Shown: positions 9,005-19,938 of the stretch, piece after piece
How positions within the stretch are numbered: the first letter of the stretch is position 1
How the letters are laid out: each line of letters opens with the position of its first letter
Notes under the pieces: model-generated
What the model was told of the DNA's origin: nothing
The model's database searches: none
What the model saw: the letters and a program-made list of their open reading frames with translations, nothing else
Translations under genes and position numbers: made by a program
NCBI RefSeq assembly: GCF_042646425.1
Contig: NZ_JBHRTR010000024.1
Coordinates: 13,699 to 77,698, forward strand
Length of the DNA: 64,000 bases
Source of the DNA: Marinibaculum pumilum
Lineage (GTDB): Bacteria; Pseudomonadota; Alphaproteobacteria; Ferrovibrionales; Ferrovibrionaceae
Reading direction: 5' to 3'

Positions 9005-9931
9005 TCAGGCGGCGCACTTCGCCTTCATCGCCCGTGCGACATTGGAGGCGGGCGGCCGGCCCAGCGCATCGGAGATGAACCAGGAGGTCTGGACCAGCTT
9101 CTCCAGGTCGATGCCGGTCTCCACCCCCAGCCCGTCCAGCATGTAGACGACATCGTCGGTGGCGACATTGCCGGTGGCGCCCGGGGCATAGGGACAACCG
9201 CCGAGGCCGCCGACCGAGGAATCGATGCTGGCCACCCCGACCTCCAGCGCGGCCAGGATGTTCGCCAGGGCCTGGCCATAGGTGTCGTGGCAATGGACGG
9301 CGATCTTCTCCAGCGGCACCTGAGCCGCACAGGCCTCCACCGCGGCCCGCACCTTGCCCGGCGTGCCGACCCCGATGGTGTCGCCCAGCGCCACCTCGTA
9401 GGCGCCCATGGCCGCCAGGGCGGCGGTGACCTCCGCCACCTTCGCCGGCGCGATCTCGCCCTCGAACGGGCAGCCGGCGATGCAGGAGACGAAGGCGCGC
9501 ACCTTCACGCCGCGCGCCAGCGCCGCCTCGCAGACAGGCCGCAGGCGCTCCAGGCTCTCCGCGATGCTGCAATTGGTGTTGCGCCTGCAGAAGCTCTCGC
9601 TGGCCGCGGTGAAGATGCCGATCTCCTCCGCGCCGGCCGCCATCGCCGCCTCGAAGCCCTTCATGTTCGGCACCAGCACCTGGTAGTGGATGCCGGGACG
9701 GCGGCGGATCTGCGCCATCACCTGGGCATTGTCGGCCATCTGCGGCACCCATTTCGGCGACACGAAGCTGGTGGTCTCCAGATGGCTGACCCCGGCATCG
9801 ACCAGCCGCTCGATCAGCTCCACCTTCACAGCCGTCGGAACGGTACCGGGCTCGTTCTGCAGGCCGTCCCGGGGGCCGGCCTCCCAGATCGTGACCTGCT
9901 TCGGCAGTCCGGAGATCGACATCGCCGCCAT
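9005..9931 (-). CDS. hmgL: Hydroxymethylglutaryl-CoA lyase
   Basis: This 308-aa enzyme performs the last leucine-specific step, cleaving HMG-CoA to acetyl-CoA and acetoacetate. It is an HMGL-type TIM barrel: the catalytic GPRDGLQNE is at residues 19-27, the metal-binding HCHD (VHCHDTYG) lies near the middle, and the active-site cysteine loop GGLGGCPYAPGATGN sits in the C-terminal third. The length equals bacterial MvaB/HmgL enzymes. It is separated by 38 nt from mccA upstream, consistent with one leftward operon. Confidence 0.93.
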   Translation of the reverse strand: MAAMSISGLPKQVTIWEAGPRDGLQNEPGTVPTAVKVELIERLVDAGVSHLETTSFVSPKWVPQMADNAQVMAQIRRRPGIHYQVLVPNMKGFEAAMAAGAEEIGIFTAASESFCRRNTNCSIAESLERLRPVCEAALARGVKVRAFVSCIAGCPFEGEIAPAKVAEVTAALAAMGAYEVALGDTIGVGTPGKVRAAVEACAAQVPLEKIAVHCHDTYGQALANILAALEVGVASIDSSVGGLGGCPYAPGATGNVATDDVVYMLDGLGVETGIDLEKLVQTSWFISDALGRPPASNVARAMKAKCAA

Positions 9932-9969
9932 CCTCGTTCGCTGTCCTTCGGCAAGACCCGCCCGCCCGG

Positions 9970-12009
<2,040 letters not shown>

Positions 12010-12010
12010 C

Positions 12011-12829
12011 TCAGCCCCGCTCGGACGACCAGGACGGCTTGCGCTTCTCCAGGAAGGCGGCGACCCCTTCCCGCCCCTCCTCGCTGACCCGCCGCTCCGC
12101 GATCGCGCGCGCGGTATAGCCGCGCACGTCCTGCGGGTCGACGAAGGCCACCTCGGCGATCAGCTCCTTGGTCGCGGCGATCGCCTCCGGCCCCGCCTGC
12201 AGGAACTGCTCCACCAGCGCGTCGCAGGCTTCATGCAGCGCCGCCTCGTCGGCCACCACCTTGTGCACCAGGCCCAGGCGCCAGGCCTCCTGCGCATCGA
12301 ACCGTTCCGCGGTCAGGAAATAGCGCCGCGCCGCGCGCGGGCCGATGGCGTTCACCACGAAGGGTGAGATCACCGCCGGCAGCAGGCCCAGCCGCACCTC
12401 CGACAGGCAGAACACCGCGCGCTCCGCGGCGATGGCGATGTCGCAGGCGGCGACCAGGCCGACCCCGCCGCCAAACGCCGCGCCCTGCACGCAGGCGATG
12501 GTCGGCTTCGGGCAAGCGTCCAGCGCCGCCATCATCGACGCCAGGGCGCGGGCATCTTCCTCGTTCTGGTCCTCGGTGAAATGCGCCGCGCGCTGCATCC
12601 ATTCCAGGTCCGCCCCGGCGGAAAAGCTCTTGCCGCGGGCGCGCAGGATCATCGCCCGCACGCCGTCCTGGTTGCCGACATCGGTGAAGATCTCGGTCAG
12701 GCGGGCGATCACGTCCTCGTTGAAGCAGTTATGCACCGCCGGCCGGTTCATCGTCACATAGGCGATGCCGTCGGTGGTGATCTCCAGTTCCACATATTCG
12801 CTGGAATCGGCGACGGTGGGTTCGCTCAT
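12011..12829 (-). CDS. liuC: Enoyl-CoA hydratase family, probable methylglutaconyl-CoA hydratase
   Basis: This 272-aa crotonase-fold enzyme is predicted to hydrate 3-methylglutaconyl-CoA to HMG-CoA, the step between MCC and HMG-CoA lyase. The oxyanion-hole segments FSAGADLEWM and GAAFGGGVGLVAACD are intact, with the downstream crotonase SEVRLGLLPAVISPFV. The ATG at 12827-12829 starts MSEPTVADSSEYVEL; the longer frame upstream lies across mccB coding sequence. Its place between mccB (19 nt upstream) and mccA (1 nt downstream) fixes the pathway role more firmly than the sequence alone. Confidence 0.87.
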   Translation of the reverse strand: MSEPTVADSSEYVELEITTDGIAYVTMNRPAVHNCFNEDVIARLTEIFTDVGNQDGVRAMILRARGKSFSAGADLEWMQRAAHFTEDQNEEDARALASMMAALDACPKPTIACVQGAAFGGGVGLVAACDIAIAAERAVFCLSEVRLGLLPAVISPFVVNAIGPRAARRYFLTAERFDAQEAWRLGLVHKVVADEAALHEACDALVEQFLQAGPEAIAATKELIAEVAFVDPQDVRGYTARAIAERRVSEEGREGVAAFLEKRKPSWSSERG

Positions 12830-12848
12830 GGCCGCTGCATCCTGAAGG

Positions 12849-14456
12849 TTACATCCGGAAGATGCCGAAGCGGGGATCCCCGATCGGCGCATTGTGGGCG
12901 GCGGACAGCGCGAGGCCGAGCACGGTCCGCGTATCCGCCGGGTCGATGATGCCGTCGTCCCAGATCCGGGCCGAGGCATAGGTCGGGTGGCCCTGCTCCT
13001 CGTACTGGGCGCGGATCGGCGTCTTGAACGCCTCCTCTTCGTCGGCCGACCAGCTTTCGCCGCGGCCTTCGATGCCTTCGCGCCGCACGGTCGCCAGGAC
13101 GCTGGCCGCCTGCTCGCCCCCCATCACGGAGATCCGGGCATTCGGCCACATCCACAGGAAGCGCGGGCTGTAGGCCCGGCCGCACATGCCGTAATTGCCG
13201 GCGCCATGGCTGCCGCCGACGATCACGGTGAACTTCGGCACCTGGGCGGTGGCGACCGCGGTGACCAGCTTCGCGCCGTCCTTGGCGATGCCGCCGGCCT
13301 CGTACTTCTGGCCGACCATGAAGCCGGTGATGTTCTGCAGGAACAAGAGCGGGATCTTCCGCTGGCTGCAAAGCTCGATGAAATGCGCGCCCTTCAGCGC
13401 GCTTTCCGAGAACAGGATGCCGTTGTTCGCCAGGATGCCGATCGGATAGCCGTGGATATGGGCGAAGCCGCAGACCAGGGTGGTGCCGTACAGCTTCTTG
13501 AACGGGTCGAAGGCGCTGTCGTCGACGATGCGGGCGATCACCTCGTGTACGTCGTAGGGCACCCGGTTGTCGTCGGGCACGATGCCGTACAGCTCCGCCG
13601 GGTCGTAGCGCGGCGGCAGCGGCCTGCGCAACTCCCCGGTGGGTCGCTTCGGCAGGTTCAGGTCGCCCACGATGCGGCGCGCAATGGCCAGGGCGTGCAG
13701 GTCGTTCATCGCGTAATGATCGGTCACGCCGGAGGTGCGCGAATGCACGTCCGCGCCGCCCAGATCCTCCGCCGAGACGATCTCGCCCGTCGCCGCCTTC
13801 ACCAGCGGCGGTCCGCCCAGGAAGATCGTGCCCTGCTTGCGCACGATCACCGATTCGTCCGACATCGCCGGGACATAGGCGCCACCGGCGGTGCAGGAGC
13901 CCATCACCACCGCGATCTGCGGGATGCCGGCGGCCGACATGCTGGCCTGGTTGAAGAAGATGCGGCCGAAATGCCCCTTGTCCGGAAACACCTCGTCCTG
14001 GTTCGGCAGGTTGGCGCCGCCGGAATCCACCAGGTAGATGCAGGGCAGCCGGTTCTCCAGCGCGATCTCCTGCGCGCGCAGATGCTTCTTCACGGTGATC
14101 GGATAGTAGGTGCCGCCCTTCACCGTCGCGTCGTTGCAGACGATCATGCATTCGCGGCCCGAGACCCGGCCGATGCCGGTGATGATACCGGCCGAGGGGA
14201 TGCTCTCGCCATACATGCCCCAGGCGGCCAGCTGGCTGCATTCCAGGAACGGGCTGCCGGGGTCCAGCAGGTGATGCACCCGGTCGCGCGGCAGCAGCTT
14301 GCCGCGCTCCAGGTGCCGGGCGCGCGCCCGCTCGCCACCGCCCAGCGCGACCTCCGCCGCCTTGGCGCGAAGATCCGCCACCAGGGCGGACATGCGCTCC
14401 GCATTGGCGCGGAAGCCGTCGGCGGAGCGGTCGATTGCGGTCTCAAGCACGGTCAT
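12849..14456 (-). CDS. mccB: Methylcrotonoyl-CoA carboxylase, carboxyltransferase beta subunit
   Basis: This 535-aa acyl-CoA carboxyltransferase moves CO2 from biotin to 3-methylcrotonyl-CoA. It has the two crotonase-like halves of the family. The N-half includes RARARHLERGKLLPRDRV and MCC-type NDATVKGGTYYPITVKKHLR, and the conserved IYLVDSGGANLPNQDEVFPD separates MccB from PccB. The C-half has LLFLQNITGFMVGQKYEAGG and a glycine-rich GSHGAGNYGMCGRAY stretch. It is the first gene of the leftward leucine operon; the usual leading gene ivd is absent here and lies near 30.2-31.4 kb. Confidence 0.94.
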   Translation of the reverse strand: MTVLETAIDRSADGFRANAERMSALVADLRAKAAEVALGGGERARARHLERGKLLPRDRVHHLLDPGSPFLECSQLAAWGMYGESIPSAGIITGIGRVSGRECMIVCNDATVKGGTYYPITVKKHLRAQEIALENRLPCIYLVDSGGANLPNQDEVFPDKGHFGRIFFNQASMSAAGIPQIAVVMGSCTAGGAYVPAMSDESVIVRKQGTIFLGGPPLVKAATGEIVSAEDLGGADVHSRTSGVTDHYAMNDLHALAIARRIVGDLNLPKRPTGELRRPLPPRYDPAELYGIVPDDNRVPYDVHEVIARIVDDSAFDPFKKLYGTTLVCGFAHIHGYPIGILANNGILFSESALKGAHFIELCSQRKIPLLFLQNITGFMVGQKYEAGGIAKDGAKLVTAVATAQVPKFTVIVGGSHGAGNYGMCGRAYSPRFLWMWPNARISVMGGEQAASVLATVRREGIEGRGESWSADEEEAFKTPIRAQYEEQGHPTYASARIWDDGIIDPADTRTVLGLALSAAHNAPIGDPRFGIFRM

Positions 14457-14827
14457 CGGTAGCGGTCACCATCTGGGACAGGGCCCGCCGGATCGGCCGG
14501 GCCGGGATTACAGGGCCGGTAACGTCGGGGCCGGCACCTTCGGGGCGGGCCGGCGGGTCCGGCATTATGCCGAAATCGTCTGACAATGCGACCGGGCGGC
14601 GAAAGCCGCCACAGGCCGCCGGCGGGAACAGGATTCCATTCGGATTCCGGCCACGGCGATCCGCCCCTGCGCTTGGAACCATCGCCGCCTCCAGCTTTTC
14701 CTGCACCGTATCCGGAACGGACGATGCGCCGCGAGAGCGACGGCCGCCGAGCCGTCCCCCGGAAACGGAATGGCCGGCAGGACGAGCCCGCCGGCCGCGA
14801 CAGTACCGGAAGCAGGAAAGGCTCGAT
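14457..14827. other. Divergent intergenic region between mccB and the secreted PRC-like pair
   Basis: This 371-nt region must hold the mccB promoter (leftward) and that of the first PRC-like gene (rightward). On the minus strand, CATAAT within the near-palindrome CGGCATAATGCCG (around 14562-14574) is a possible -10, but I find no good -35 at the right distance. Several GGAAC words occur on the plus strand without a matching CGTT-type -10. I see no RNA gene or reading frame. Confidence 0.4.
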
Positions 14828-15412
14828 ATGACCCGCAATCTGCTGAAGACCACCGCCCTCGGACTCGTCATGTCGGCGGGCCTCGCCACAGGCGCCATCG
14901 CCGCCAACGAGGGGCCGGACCCGACCATGAACAACACCCATGCCGCGGTGAAGATGGATCACCACAACGACACCGCGATCACCATCGAATCGCTGATGAA
15001 CGACCGGGTGATGGCCGCCGGCGAGGAGGAGCTGGGCCGGATCATCAACGTCTATCAGGCCGACGAGACCGCGGACCCCTACATCATCGTCGATCGGGGC
15101 ATGTCCTACGATCCGGCGGTGCGGTACGTGCCGATCCGCCATGACAGCATCGCGCGCGCCGACGCCGACAACAATGCGATCTACGTCACCACCACCCGGA
15201 CCCAGTTCGACACCGCGCCGGCCTACAGCGCCGAGAGCGTGAATGCCGATCTGGACGCCTGGCCGGATCGTGTCGACGAGTTCTGGCAGGACAAGTATGC
15301 CAACGACCGCGGTGTGAACGTCACCGTGTCCGAGGCGGTCAATGTCCGTCCGAACGACCTGTCCACGCAGGCGCCGGGCTACCGGACGCCGGGTGCGACG
15401 CCGTCGAACTGA
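14828..15412 (+). CDS. Secreted PRC-barrel-like protein, paralog A
   Basis: This 194-aa protein has a clear Sec signal peptide (LLKTTALGLVMSAGLATGAIA, cut near AIA-AN). The mature part follows the PRC-barrel pattern: a leading LMNDRV block, ELGRIINVYQ, a hydrophobic YIIVDRGM strand, RYVPI, and a late TRTQFDTAPAY resembling the TREQLxxAPxY end of periplasmic PRC-barrel proteins. Function is unknown; periplasmic PRC-barrel proteins often appear in envelope-stress settings. The ATG at 14828 follows GGAAAGGCTCGAT. The next gene is a paralog in tandem, separated by strong hairpins. Confidence 0.72.
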   Translation: MTRNLLKTTALGLVMSAGLATGAIAANEGPDPTMNNTHAAVKMDHHNDTAITIESLMNDRVMAAGEEELGRIINVYQADETADPYIIVDRGMSYDPAVRYVPIRHDSIARADADNNAIYVTTTRTQFDTAPAYSAESVNADLDAWPDRVDEFWQDKYANDRGVNVTVSEAVNVRPNDLSTQAPGYRTPGATPSN

Positions 15413-15430
15413 CGCGCCGGCACACCGCAT

Positions 15431-15486
15431 GGCAGCCCGTTCCGGCTGCCATGGTTTGACGCCCCCGGGCTCCGCCCGGGGGCGTC
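15431..15486 (+). terminator. Double hairpin terminator-like element after paralog A
   Basis: Two perfect inverted repeats follow the paralog A stop. GGCAGCC/GGCTGCC pairs 15431-15437 with 15444-15450. GACGCCCCCGGG/CCCGGGGGCGTC pairs 15458-15469 with 15475-15486 around a 5-nt loop. GTCGTTTC follows, a poor U-tract, so intrinsic termination is likely but not certain. Confidence 0.65.
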
Positions 15487-15617
15487 GTCGTTTCAGGGTC
15501 GCTTCGCCGCCCGCGCGGACATGCCGCGCGGGAACCAAAGCCTTCCCCGATGCTTCTTCAGACAGCGGCCGCGACGCATCGGATCGCGGCCCGGGGACGG
15601 AGGGACGGAGGCTCGAC

Positions 15618-16148
15618 ATGAACCGCAAGCAGATCGGAACCGCAGCCGGCGGCGCAATCCTGGCCGTGGGCCTGGCGCTGGGCGCGATCACCGCCGCCGA
15701 CGGCATGGCGGGGGGCGAGGCCGCGCCGGAGGGCAGCATCGACGCGCTGGTGCTGATGAACGACCGGGTCGTCGGCATGGACGACAGCGCCTTCGGCTAC
15801 GTCATCAACGCCTACGAACCGGGCGAGGCCGGTCAGGCCTACCTGATCGTCGACCGGGGGATCGCCTATGGCCGCACCGGCCGCTTCGTCCCGGTACCGC
15901 AGTCCAGCTTCGCGGTGGTCGATGCCGGCACCATCATGGTCGCCGCCGACGCGGAAGCCTTCGCGGCAGCGCCGGCCTTCGGCGAGGCGGAGATCAACGA
16001 CCGCGCCCGCTGGCCGGAGACGACCGGCCGCTACTGGGCGGACCGCCCGGCGCATCGTAAGGAACCGCTCTGGATCTCCCAGGCGGTGCGCACCGGCACC
16101 ACCGACCTGTCGATCCAGGCCAGCGGCTACCTGCCCGCCGATACCTGA
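15618..16148 (+). CDS. Secreted PRC-barrel-like protein, paralog B
   Basis: This 176-aa protein is a diverged copy of its upstream neighbour. Shared landmarks in the same order are LMNDRV, a GYVINAYE strand (GRIINVYQ in A), YLIVDRGIAYG (YIIVDRGMSYD in A), GRFVPV, an AAAPAF end of the barrel, and a C-terminal TTDLSIQASGYLP (PNDLSTQAPGYR in A). The N-terminus has a hydrophobic signal segment (AAGGAILAVGLALGAITAADG). The start contexts are also alike (GGCTCGACATGAACCGC versus GGCTCGATATGACCCGC). It appears to come from a local duplication, and its function is unknown. Confidence 0.72.
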   Translation: MNRKQIGTAAGGAILAVGLALGAITAADGMAGGEAAPEGSIDALVLMNDRVVGMDDSAFGYVINAYEPGEAGQAYLIVDRGIAYGRTGRFVPVPQSSFAVVDAGTIMVAADAEAFAAAPAFGEAEINDRARWPETTGRYWADRPAHRKEPLWISQAVRTGTTDLSIQASGYLPADT

Positions 16149-16241
16149 CGGTCCGGCCGCCGGCACCGGCAAACAGGGATTCAGGCCCGTCGGAATTGTC
16201 TCTACACTCCCGCGCGAAAAGCAACAGGAGGTAGAACCGAC

Positions 16242-17018
16242 ATGGCTTACACGCCCTTCGACCTGACGGGACGCACGGTCCTGGTCACCGGCGGCAATCG
16301 CGGTATCGGCCTGGGCATGGCCGAGGCGCTGGTGCAGTCCGGTGCCGGGGTGGTGATCTGGGGCAGCAATCCCGACAACAATGCCAAAGCCGAGTCCGCG
16401 CTGAAGGCGCTGCAGGGCAAGGGCCCGATCCTGACCCAGGTCTGCGATGTGTCGGACGAGGCGGCCGTGGACGCACGCATGGCCGAGGCGGTCAGGCAAG
16501 TCGGCCCGATCTACGGCTGCATCGCCAATGCCGGCATCTCCGGCGGCGCCAAGTCCTTCATGGAGATGACCACCGAGGAATGGCGGCGGATGCTGTCGAT
16601 AAACCTCGACGGGGCCTTCTACACGCTGCGCGCGGCATCGCGGCACATGGTGGAGGCCGGCCAGGGTGGCTCGCTGATTTCCATGGCCTCCACCGCCGCG
16701 ATCGAGGGCGCCGCCCGCAGCGAACATTATGCCGCGACCAAGGGCGGCCTGCTGTCGATGACCCGCGCCATCGCGGTGGAGCTGGCGCGCTATCGGATCC
16801 GCGCCAACTCCATCCTGCCCGGCTGGATCGAGACCGACATGACGGAGCGACTGACCAGCTACGACAAGTTCGTCGACAACGTGATGCCGCGGATCCCGGC
16901 GCGGCGCTGGGGCAAGCGGTCGGATTTCGGCGGCATCGGCGTCTACCTGATGTCCGACGCCGCCGACTATCACACCGGCGACCATTTCGTGATCGACGGC
17001 GGCTACACCCTGTTCTGA
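16242..17018 (+). CDS. SDR family NAD(P)-dependent oxidoreductase
   Basis: This 258-aa classical short-chain dehydrogenase shows the cofactor motif TGGNRGIG near residues 16-23, the ANAG structural motif, a catalytic Ser in SMASTAAI and the catalytic YAATK. The C-terminal GDHFVIDGGYTLF is the usual SDR end. It probably oxidises or reduces a secondary alcohol or ketone; the substrate is unknown. AGGAGG precedes the ATG at 16242 by about eight bases. It converges on the DsbA-fold isomerase with a strong hairpin in between. Confidence 0.88.
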   Translation: MAYTPFDLTGRTVLVTGGNRGIGLGMAEALVQSGAGVVIWGSNPDNNAKAESALKALQGKGPILTQVCDVSDEAAVDARMAEAVRQVGPIYGCIANAGISGGAKSFMEMTTEEWRRMLSINLDGAFYTLRAASRHMVEAGQGGSLISMASTAAIEGAARSEHYAATKGGLLSMTRAIAVELARYRIRANSILPGWIETDMTERLTSYDKFVDNVMPRIPARRWGKRSDFGGIGVYLMSDAADYHTGDHFVIDGGYTLF

Positions 17019-17026
17019 CGGCCCCA

Positions 17027-17054
17027 GCGGCGGCCCGGCAGGCCGGGCCGCCGC
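17027..17054. terminator. Bidirectional terminator-like hairpin
   Basis: A perfect 12-bp inverted repeat (GCGGCGGCCCGG, 17027-17038, pairing with 17043-17054) surrounds a 4-nt loop. It lies 9 nt after the SDR stop and 22 nt after the stop of the convergent isomerase gene. There is no U-tract, so it may act as a roadblock or a 3'-end stabiliser. Confidence 0.55.
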
Positions 17055-17076
17055 ACGCCGCTCCGCCCCCGCACCT

Positions 17077-17679
17077 TCAACTCTTGGCGGCCAGATCCCT
17101 GTCCAGCGCGTCGAGGCGGTCATGGCCCCAGTACATCTCGCCGTCGACGAAGAAGGTCGGCGTGCCGAAGGCGCCAAGTTCCTCCGCCTTCGCCACCGCA
17201 TCGGCGACCGCCTTCTTCGCCGCCTCGTCGTTCTCCGCGACGACCAGGTCGGCCGGGTCGATGCCCAGCTCCTTCGCGATCCCTTCCAGATCGGCCGCAT
17301 CGGAGATCGGCTGCCCCTTGCCCCAGAAGCGGTCGAACACAGCCCTGGCGAAGGCCTCGGCCTTCGCCGGGTCGCTGGCCTTCAGGTGGTAGAAGACCCG
17401 CAGCGGCACCTTCGGATTGGCCGGAAAGCTGTCGGGCTTGGTCACGATCGGCAGACCCATCTGCCGGGCGCAGCGGGTCCAGTCCTTCATCGAATACTGC
17501 ATCTTCCGCGGCGCGACGCCCTGGCTGTTATGGCCGATCGCCTTCCACAGATGGCCGAGCGAGATCGGCAGCCAGTCCACCGACCGGCCATGCTTCTTCG
17601 CCACCTCATCCACCATCTGGGCGGCGATATAGGCATAGGGCGAGGAGAACTCGCTGATGAACAGGATCGGCTCGGCCAT
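17077..17679 (-). CDS. 2-hydroxychromene-2-carboxylate isomerase-like (DsbA-fold, kappa-GST type)
   Basis: This 200-aa thioredoxin-fold protein belongs to the HCCA isomerase/kappa-GST family. The active-site serine segment FISEFSSPYAYIAAQ sits at the N-terminus in place of CxxC, and the C-terminus has the family GAFGTPTFFVDGEMYWGHDRL. The enzyme class uses glutathione, and HCCA isomerase itself acts in naphthalene degradation, but most alphaproteobacterial homologs have no such pathway and none is present here. The ATG at 17677-17679 has a good GGAGG seven bases upstream, so I preferred it to an in-frame ATG 27 nt earlier. Confidence 0.82.
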   Translation of the reverse strand: MAEPILFISEFSSPYAYIAAQMVDEVAKKHGRSVDWLPISLGHLWKAIGHNSQGVAPRKMQYSMKDWTRCARQMGLPIVTKPDSFPANPKVPLRVFYHLKASDPAKAEAFARAVFDRFWGKGQPISDAADLEGIAKELGIDPADLVVAENDEAAKKAVADAVAKAEELGAFGTPTFFVDGEMYWGHDRLDALDRDLAAKS

Positions 17680-17779
17680 GGGTTCCTCCGTTTCTTGCGA
17701 TGGCATCGGGTCGGCGCGGACTTTGCGCCGGCGGATCGCCGTTGAAAAGGGCGGCCCGGAGCGGCGCCACGGGTTTCCG

Positions 17780-19705
17780 TCAGCTGCCCTCTTCCTGTCC
17801 GTCGCGGGAGCCGGCGCCCCCTGCGCCGCCGCCCTCCGCTTCCCGCGATGACGGTCGCGGCGGCTCCAGCCCCGCCGGTGGCGGGGCCGCCACGCCCTGT
17901 CCCGGGGCGGGTCGCGCGGCGGGCGCGATCGCCGGGCGCCGCAGGAAGCCGACCAGCCGCCGCAGCACCTCGTAGCGCATCAGCGGCGCGGTCCGGGGGT
18001 CGAGTTCCAGGCCGACCCGCACGATGCGGCTGTCGGCCATCTCCTCCACCACCAGTTCGACCCGGTCGAGCGCCACCCGGTCGCCGACCACGATATGCCG
18101 CCGGCCGCGGCGCTCGACATAGCGGCCCAGGGTCGAGCCCCGATAGCGCGGCGGCACGGTCAGGCCATAGAGCGCGGCGATCTCGTCGACATTCACCGCG
18201 GCATCGAAGCTGAACTCGCCGAACACGCCGGCGCTGCCCCGCGTCCGCCGCCCGGCGAACAGCCGGTCCAGGAGGTAGAGATTCTCCGGCGCGGCGAGTG
18301 CCAGGACGGTGTCGCCCTCCTGCAGCCGCATCAGGGCGGAACGGTCGATCACCACCCCCTGGCGGATCACCCCGATCACCCGGGTGCGCGGCGGCAGCGG
18401 CACCTGGCGATAGGGATAGCCGGTGGCGATGGCGTCGCGACCGACACGGTAGCCCGCAATGTCGCGGTCGATGCCCTGCGCGATCTCCAGGTCCTGGCGG
18501 TCGACCGGGTCCTCCCGCGGCGGCAGTTCCAGGTCCAGGGCACGGCCCACCGGCGTGATGGTCCAGCCCTGCACCAGAAGCGAGAGCAGAACGACGACGA
18601 AGGCCAGGGTGAAATAGCTCTCCGCCCCCGGCAGGCCGGCCAGGACCGGGACGGTGGCCAGGAAGATCGGCACCGCGCCGCGCAGGCCCACCCAGGAGAT
18701 GAAGGCGATCTCCTTGGCGCTGAAGCGGAACGGCAGCAGGCAGACGCCCACCGCCAGCGGCCGGGCGAGGAACATCAGGGCGGCCGCGATCGCCACGGCG
18801 ATCCCCAGTTCGTCCAGCAACCGGGTCGGCGTCACCAGCAGCCCCAGCAGCAGGAACATGGTGATCTGCATCAGCCAGGCCATGCCGTCCATGAAGCGGC
18901 TGACCAGCTGCCGCCCGCGGTGGCGCCGGTTGCCGACGATCATGCCGGCCAGGTAGATCGCCAGGAAGCCGGAAGCGCCGATCGACTGCGCGAAGGCGAA
19001 GGTGAGCAATGCGGCCGCCACCGCCAGGATGGCGTAGAGGCCGGAGGCGATCTCCAGCCGGTTGACCAGCCAGACGATCGCCTGGCCGCCGGCGATGCCG
19101 ATCGCGGCACCGCCCAGCAGGTCGGCGGCGAAGCTGGCGCCGACGGTCAGCCAGCCCGCGTCCAGAGGCTGCTGCATCAGGGCCACGCAGGTGGTGACCA
19201 GGAACACCGCCATCGGGTCGTTCAGGCCGCTCTCCACCTCCAGGGTGGCGTTGACCCGCTTCTGCAGCTCCATGCCGGAGACGTTCAGCAGGAAGAACAC
19301 CGCCGCCGCGTCGGTGGAGGAGATCACCGCGCCGATCAGCACCGACTGCAGGATCCCGAAGCCGAACAGACCCCAGGCGATCGCCGCGACGATCGCGGTG
19401 GTCAGGAAGACACCGGCGCTGGCCAGGGTGATCGCCGGCCACATCGCCAGCTTGAAGGTGGCGCGCTTCGTGCGCATGCCGCCGTCGAACAGGATAACCG
19501 CAAGGGCGACCGAACCGATCCCATAGACCAGGTCGAAGTCCTGGAAGGCGATGCCGCCGGGCCCGTCCTCGCCGGCCAGCATGCCGAGGGCGAGGAAGAC
19601 CAGCAGCAGCGGCGCCCCGACCCGGCTGGAGATCATCCCGGCAAAGATGCTGAGCAGGACCAGCGCCGAACCGAGCAGGATCAGATGGTCGAGACTGTCA
19701 GCCAC
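17780..19705 (-). CDS. K+/H+ antiporter, NhaP2/CvrA type
   Basis: This roughly 641-aa cation:proton antiporter (CPA1) opens with about 12 membrane helices, including FLALGMLAGEDGPGG, the VILFDGGMRT helix and the functional GAVISSTDAAAVFFLL and LEVESGLNDPMAVFL motifs. A cytoplasmic tail of some 230 residues carries a TrkA-C-like domain (RTRVIGVIRQGVVIDRSALM) and a CorC-like end. This architecture is typical of NhaP2/CvrA, which exports K+ in exchange for H+. The start is uncertain: GTG at 19703-19705 has GGGG six bases upstream, whereas TTG at 19723 lacks a ribosome site. Confidence 0.85.
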   Translation of the reverse strand: MADSLDHLILLGSALVLLSIFAGMISSRVGAPLLLVFLALGMLAGEDGPGGIAFQDFDLVYGIGSVALAVILFDGGMRTKRATFKLAMWPAITLASAGVFLTTAIVAAIAWGLFGFGILQSVLIGAVISSTDAAAVFFLLNVSGMELQKRVNATLEVESGLNDPMAVFLVTTCVALMQQPLDAGWLTVGASFAADLLGGAAIGIAGGQAIVWLVNRLEIASGLYAILAVAAALLTFAFAQSIGASGFLAIYLAGMIVGNRRHRGRQLVSRFMDGMAWLMQITMFLLLGLLVTPTRLLDELGIAVAIAAALMFLARPLAVGVCLLPFRFSAKEIAFISWVGLRGAVPIFLATVPVLAGLPGAESYFTLAFVVVLLSLLVQGWTITPVGRALDLELPPREDPVDRQDLEIAQGIDRDIAGYRVGRDAIATGYPYRQVPLPPRTRVIGVIRQGVVIDRSALMRLQEGDTVLALAAPENLYLLDRLFAGRRTRGSAGVFGEFSFDAAVNVDEIAALYGLTVPPRYRGSTLGRYVERRGRRHIVVGDRVALDRVELVVEEMADSRIVRVGLELDPRTAPLMRYEVLRRLVGFLRRPAIAPAARPAPGQGVAAPPPAGLEPPRPSSREAEGGGAGGAGSRDGQEEGS

Positions 19706-19938
19706 GGCGGACCCCAGGATCAACAGAGAGACGCGACGGGCCGCCGAAGGTCACCCATCGCACATGCGGCCCGCAATACCGCCTTCGAATCCGGGCATTT
19801 TCGTGGCGCAATACCGACCAGCCAGCGCGGCAAGCACCCGGATCAGCCAAGTCTCGGCCTCACCGGTGATTGCTTGTTGTTCCGGCAGTATCGACCTCAA
19901 CTTCCTTGTCGGAAAGCCTCTCTTGGGGCAGGCGCAGG

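Noticed and set aside
14625..14718. GGAAC words upstream of PRC paralog A as EcfG-type -35 elements
   Set aside because: None has a CGTT-type -10 at 16-18 nt. A similar GGAAC at 15531 before paralog B has only CTTC downstream.
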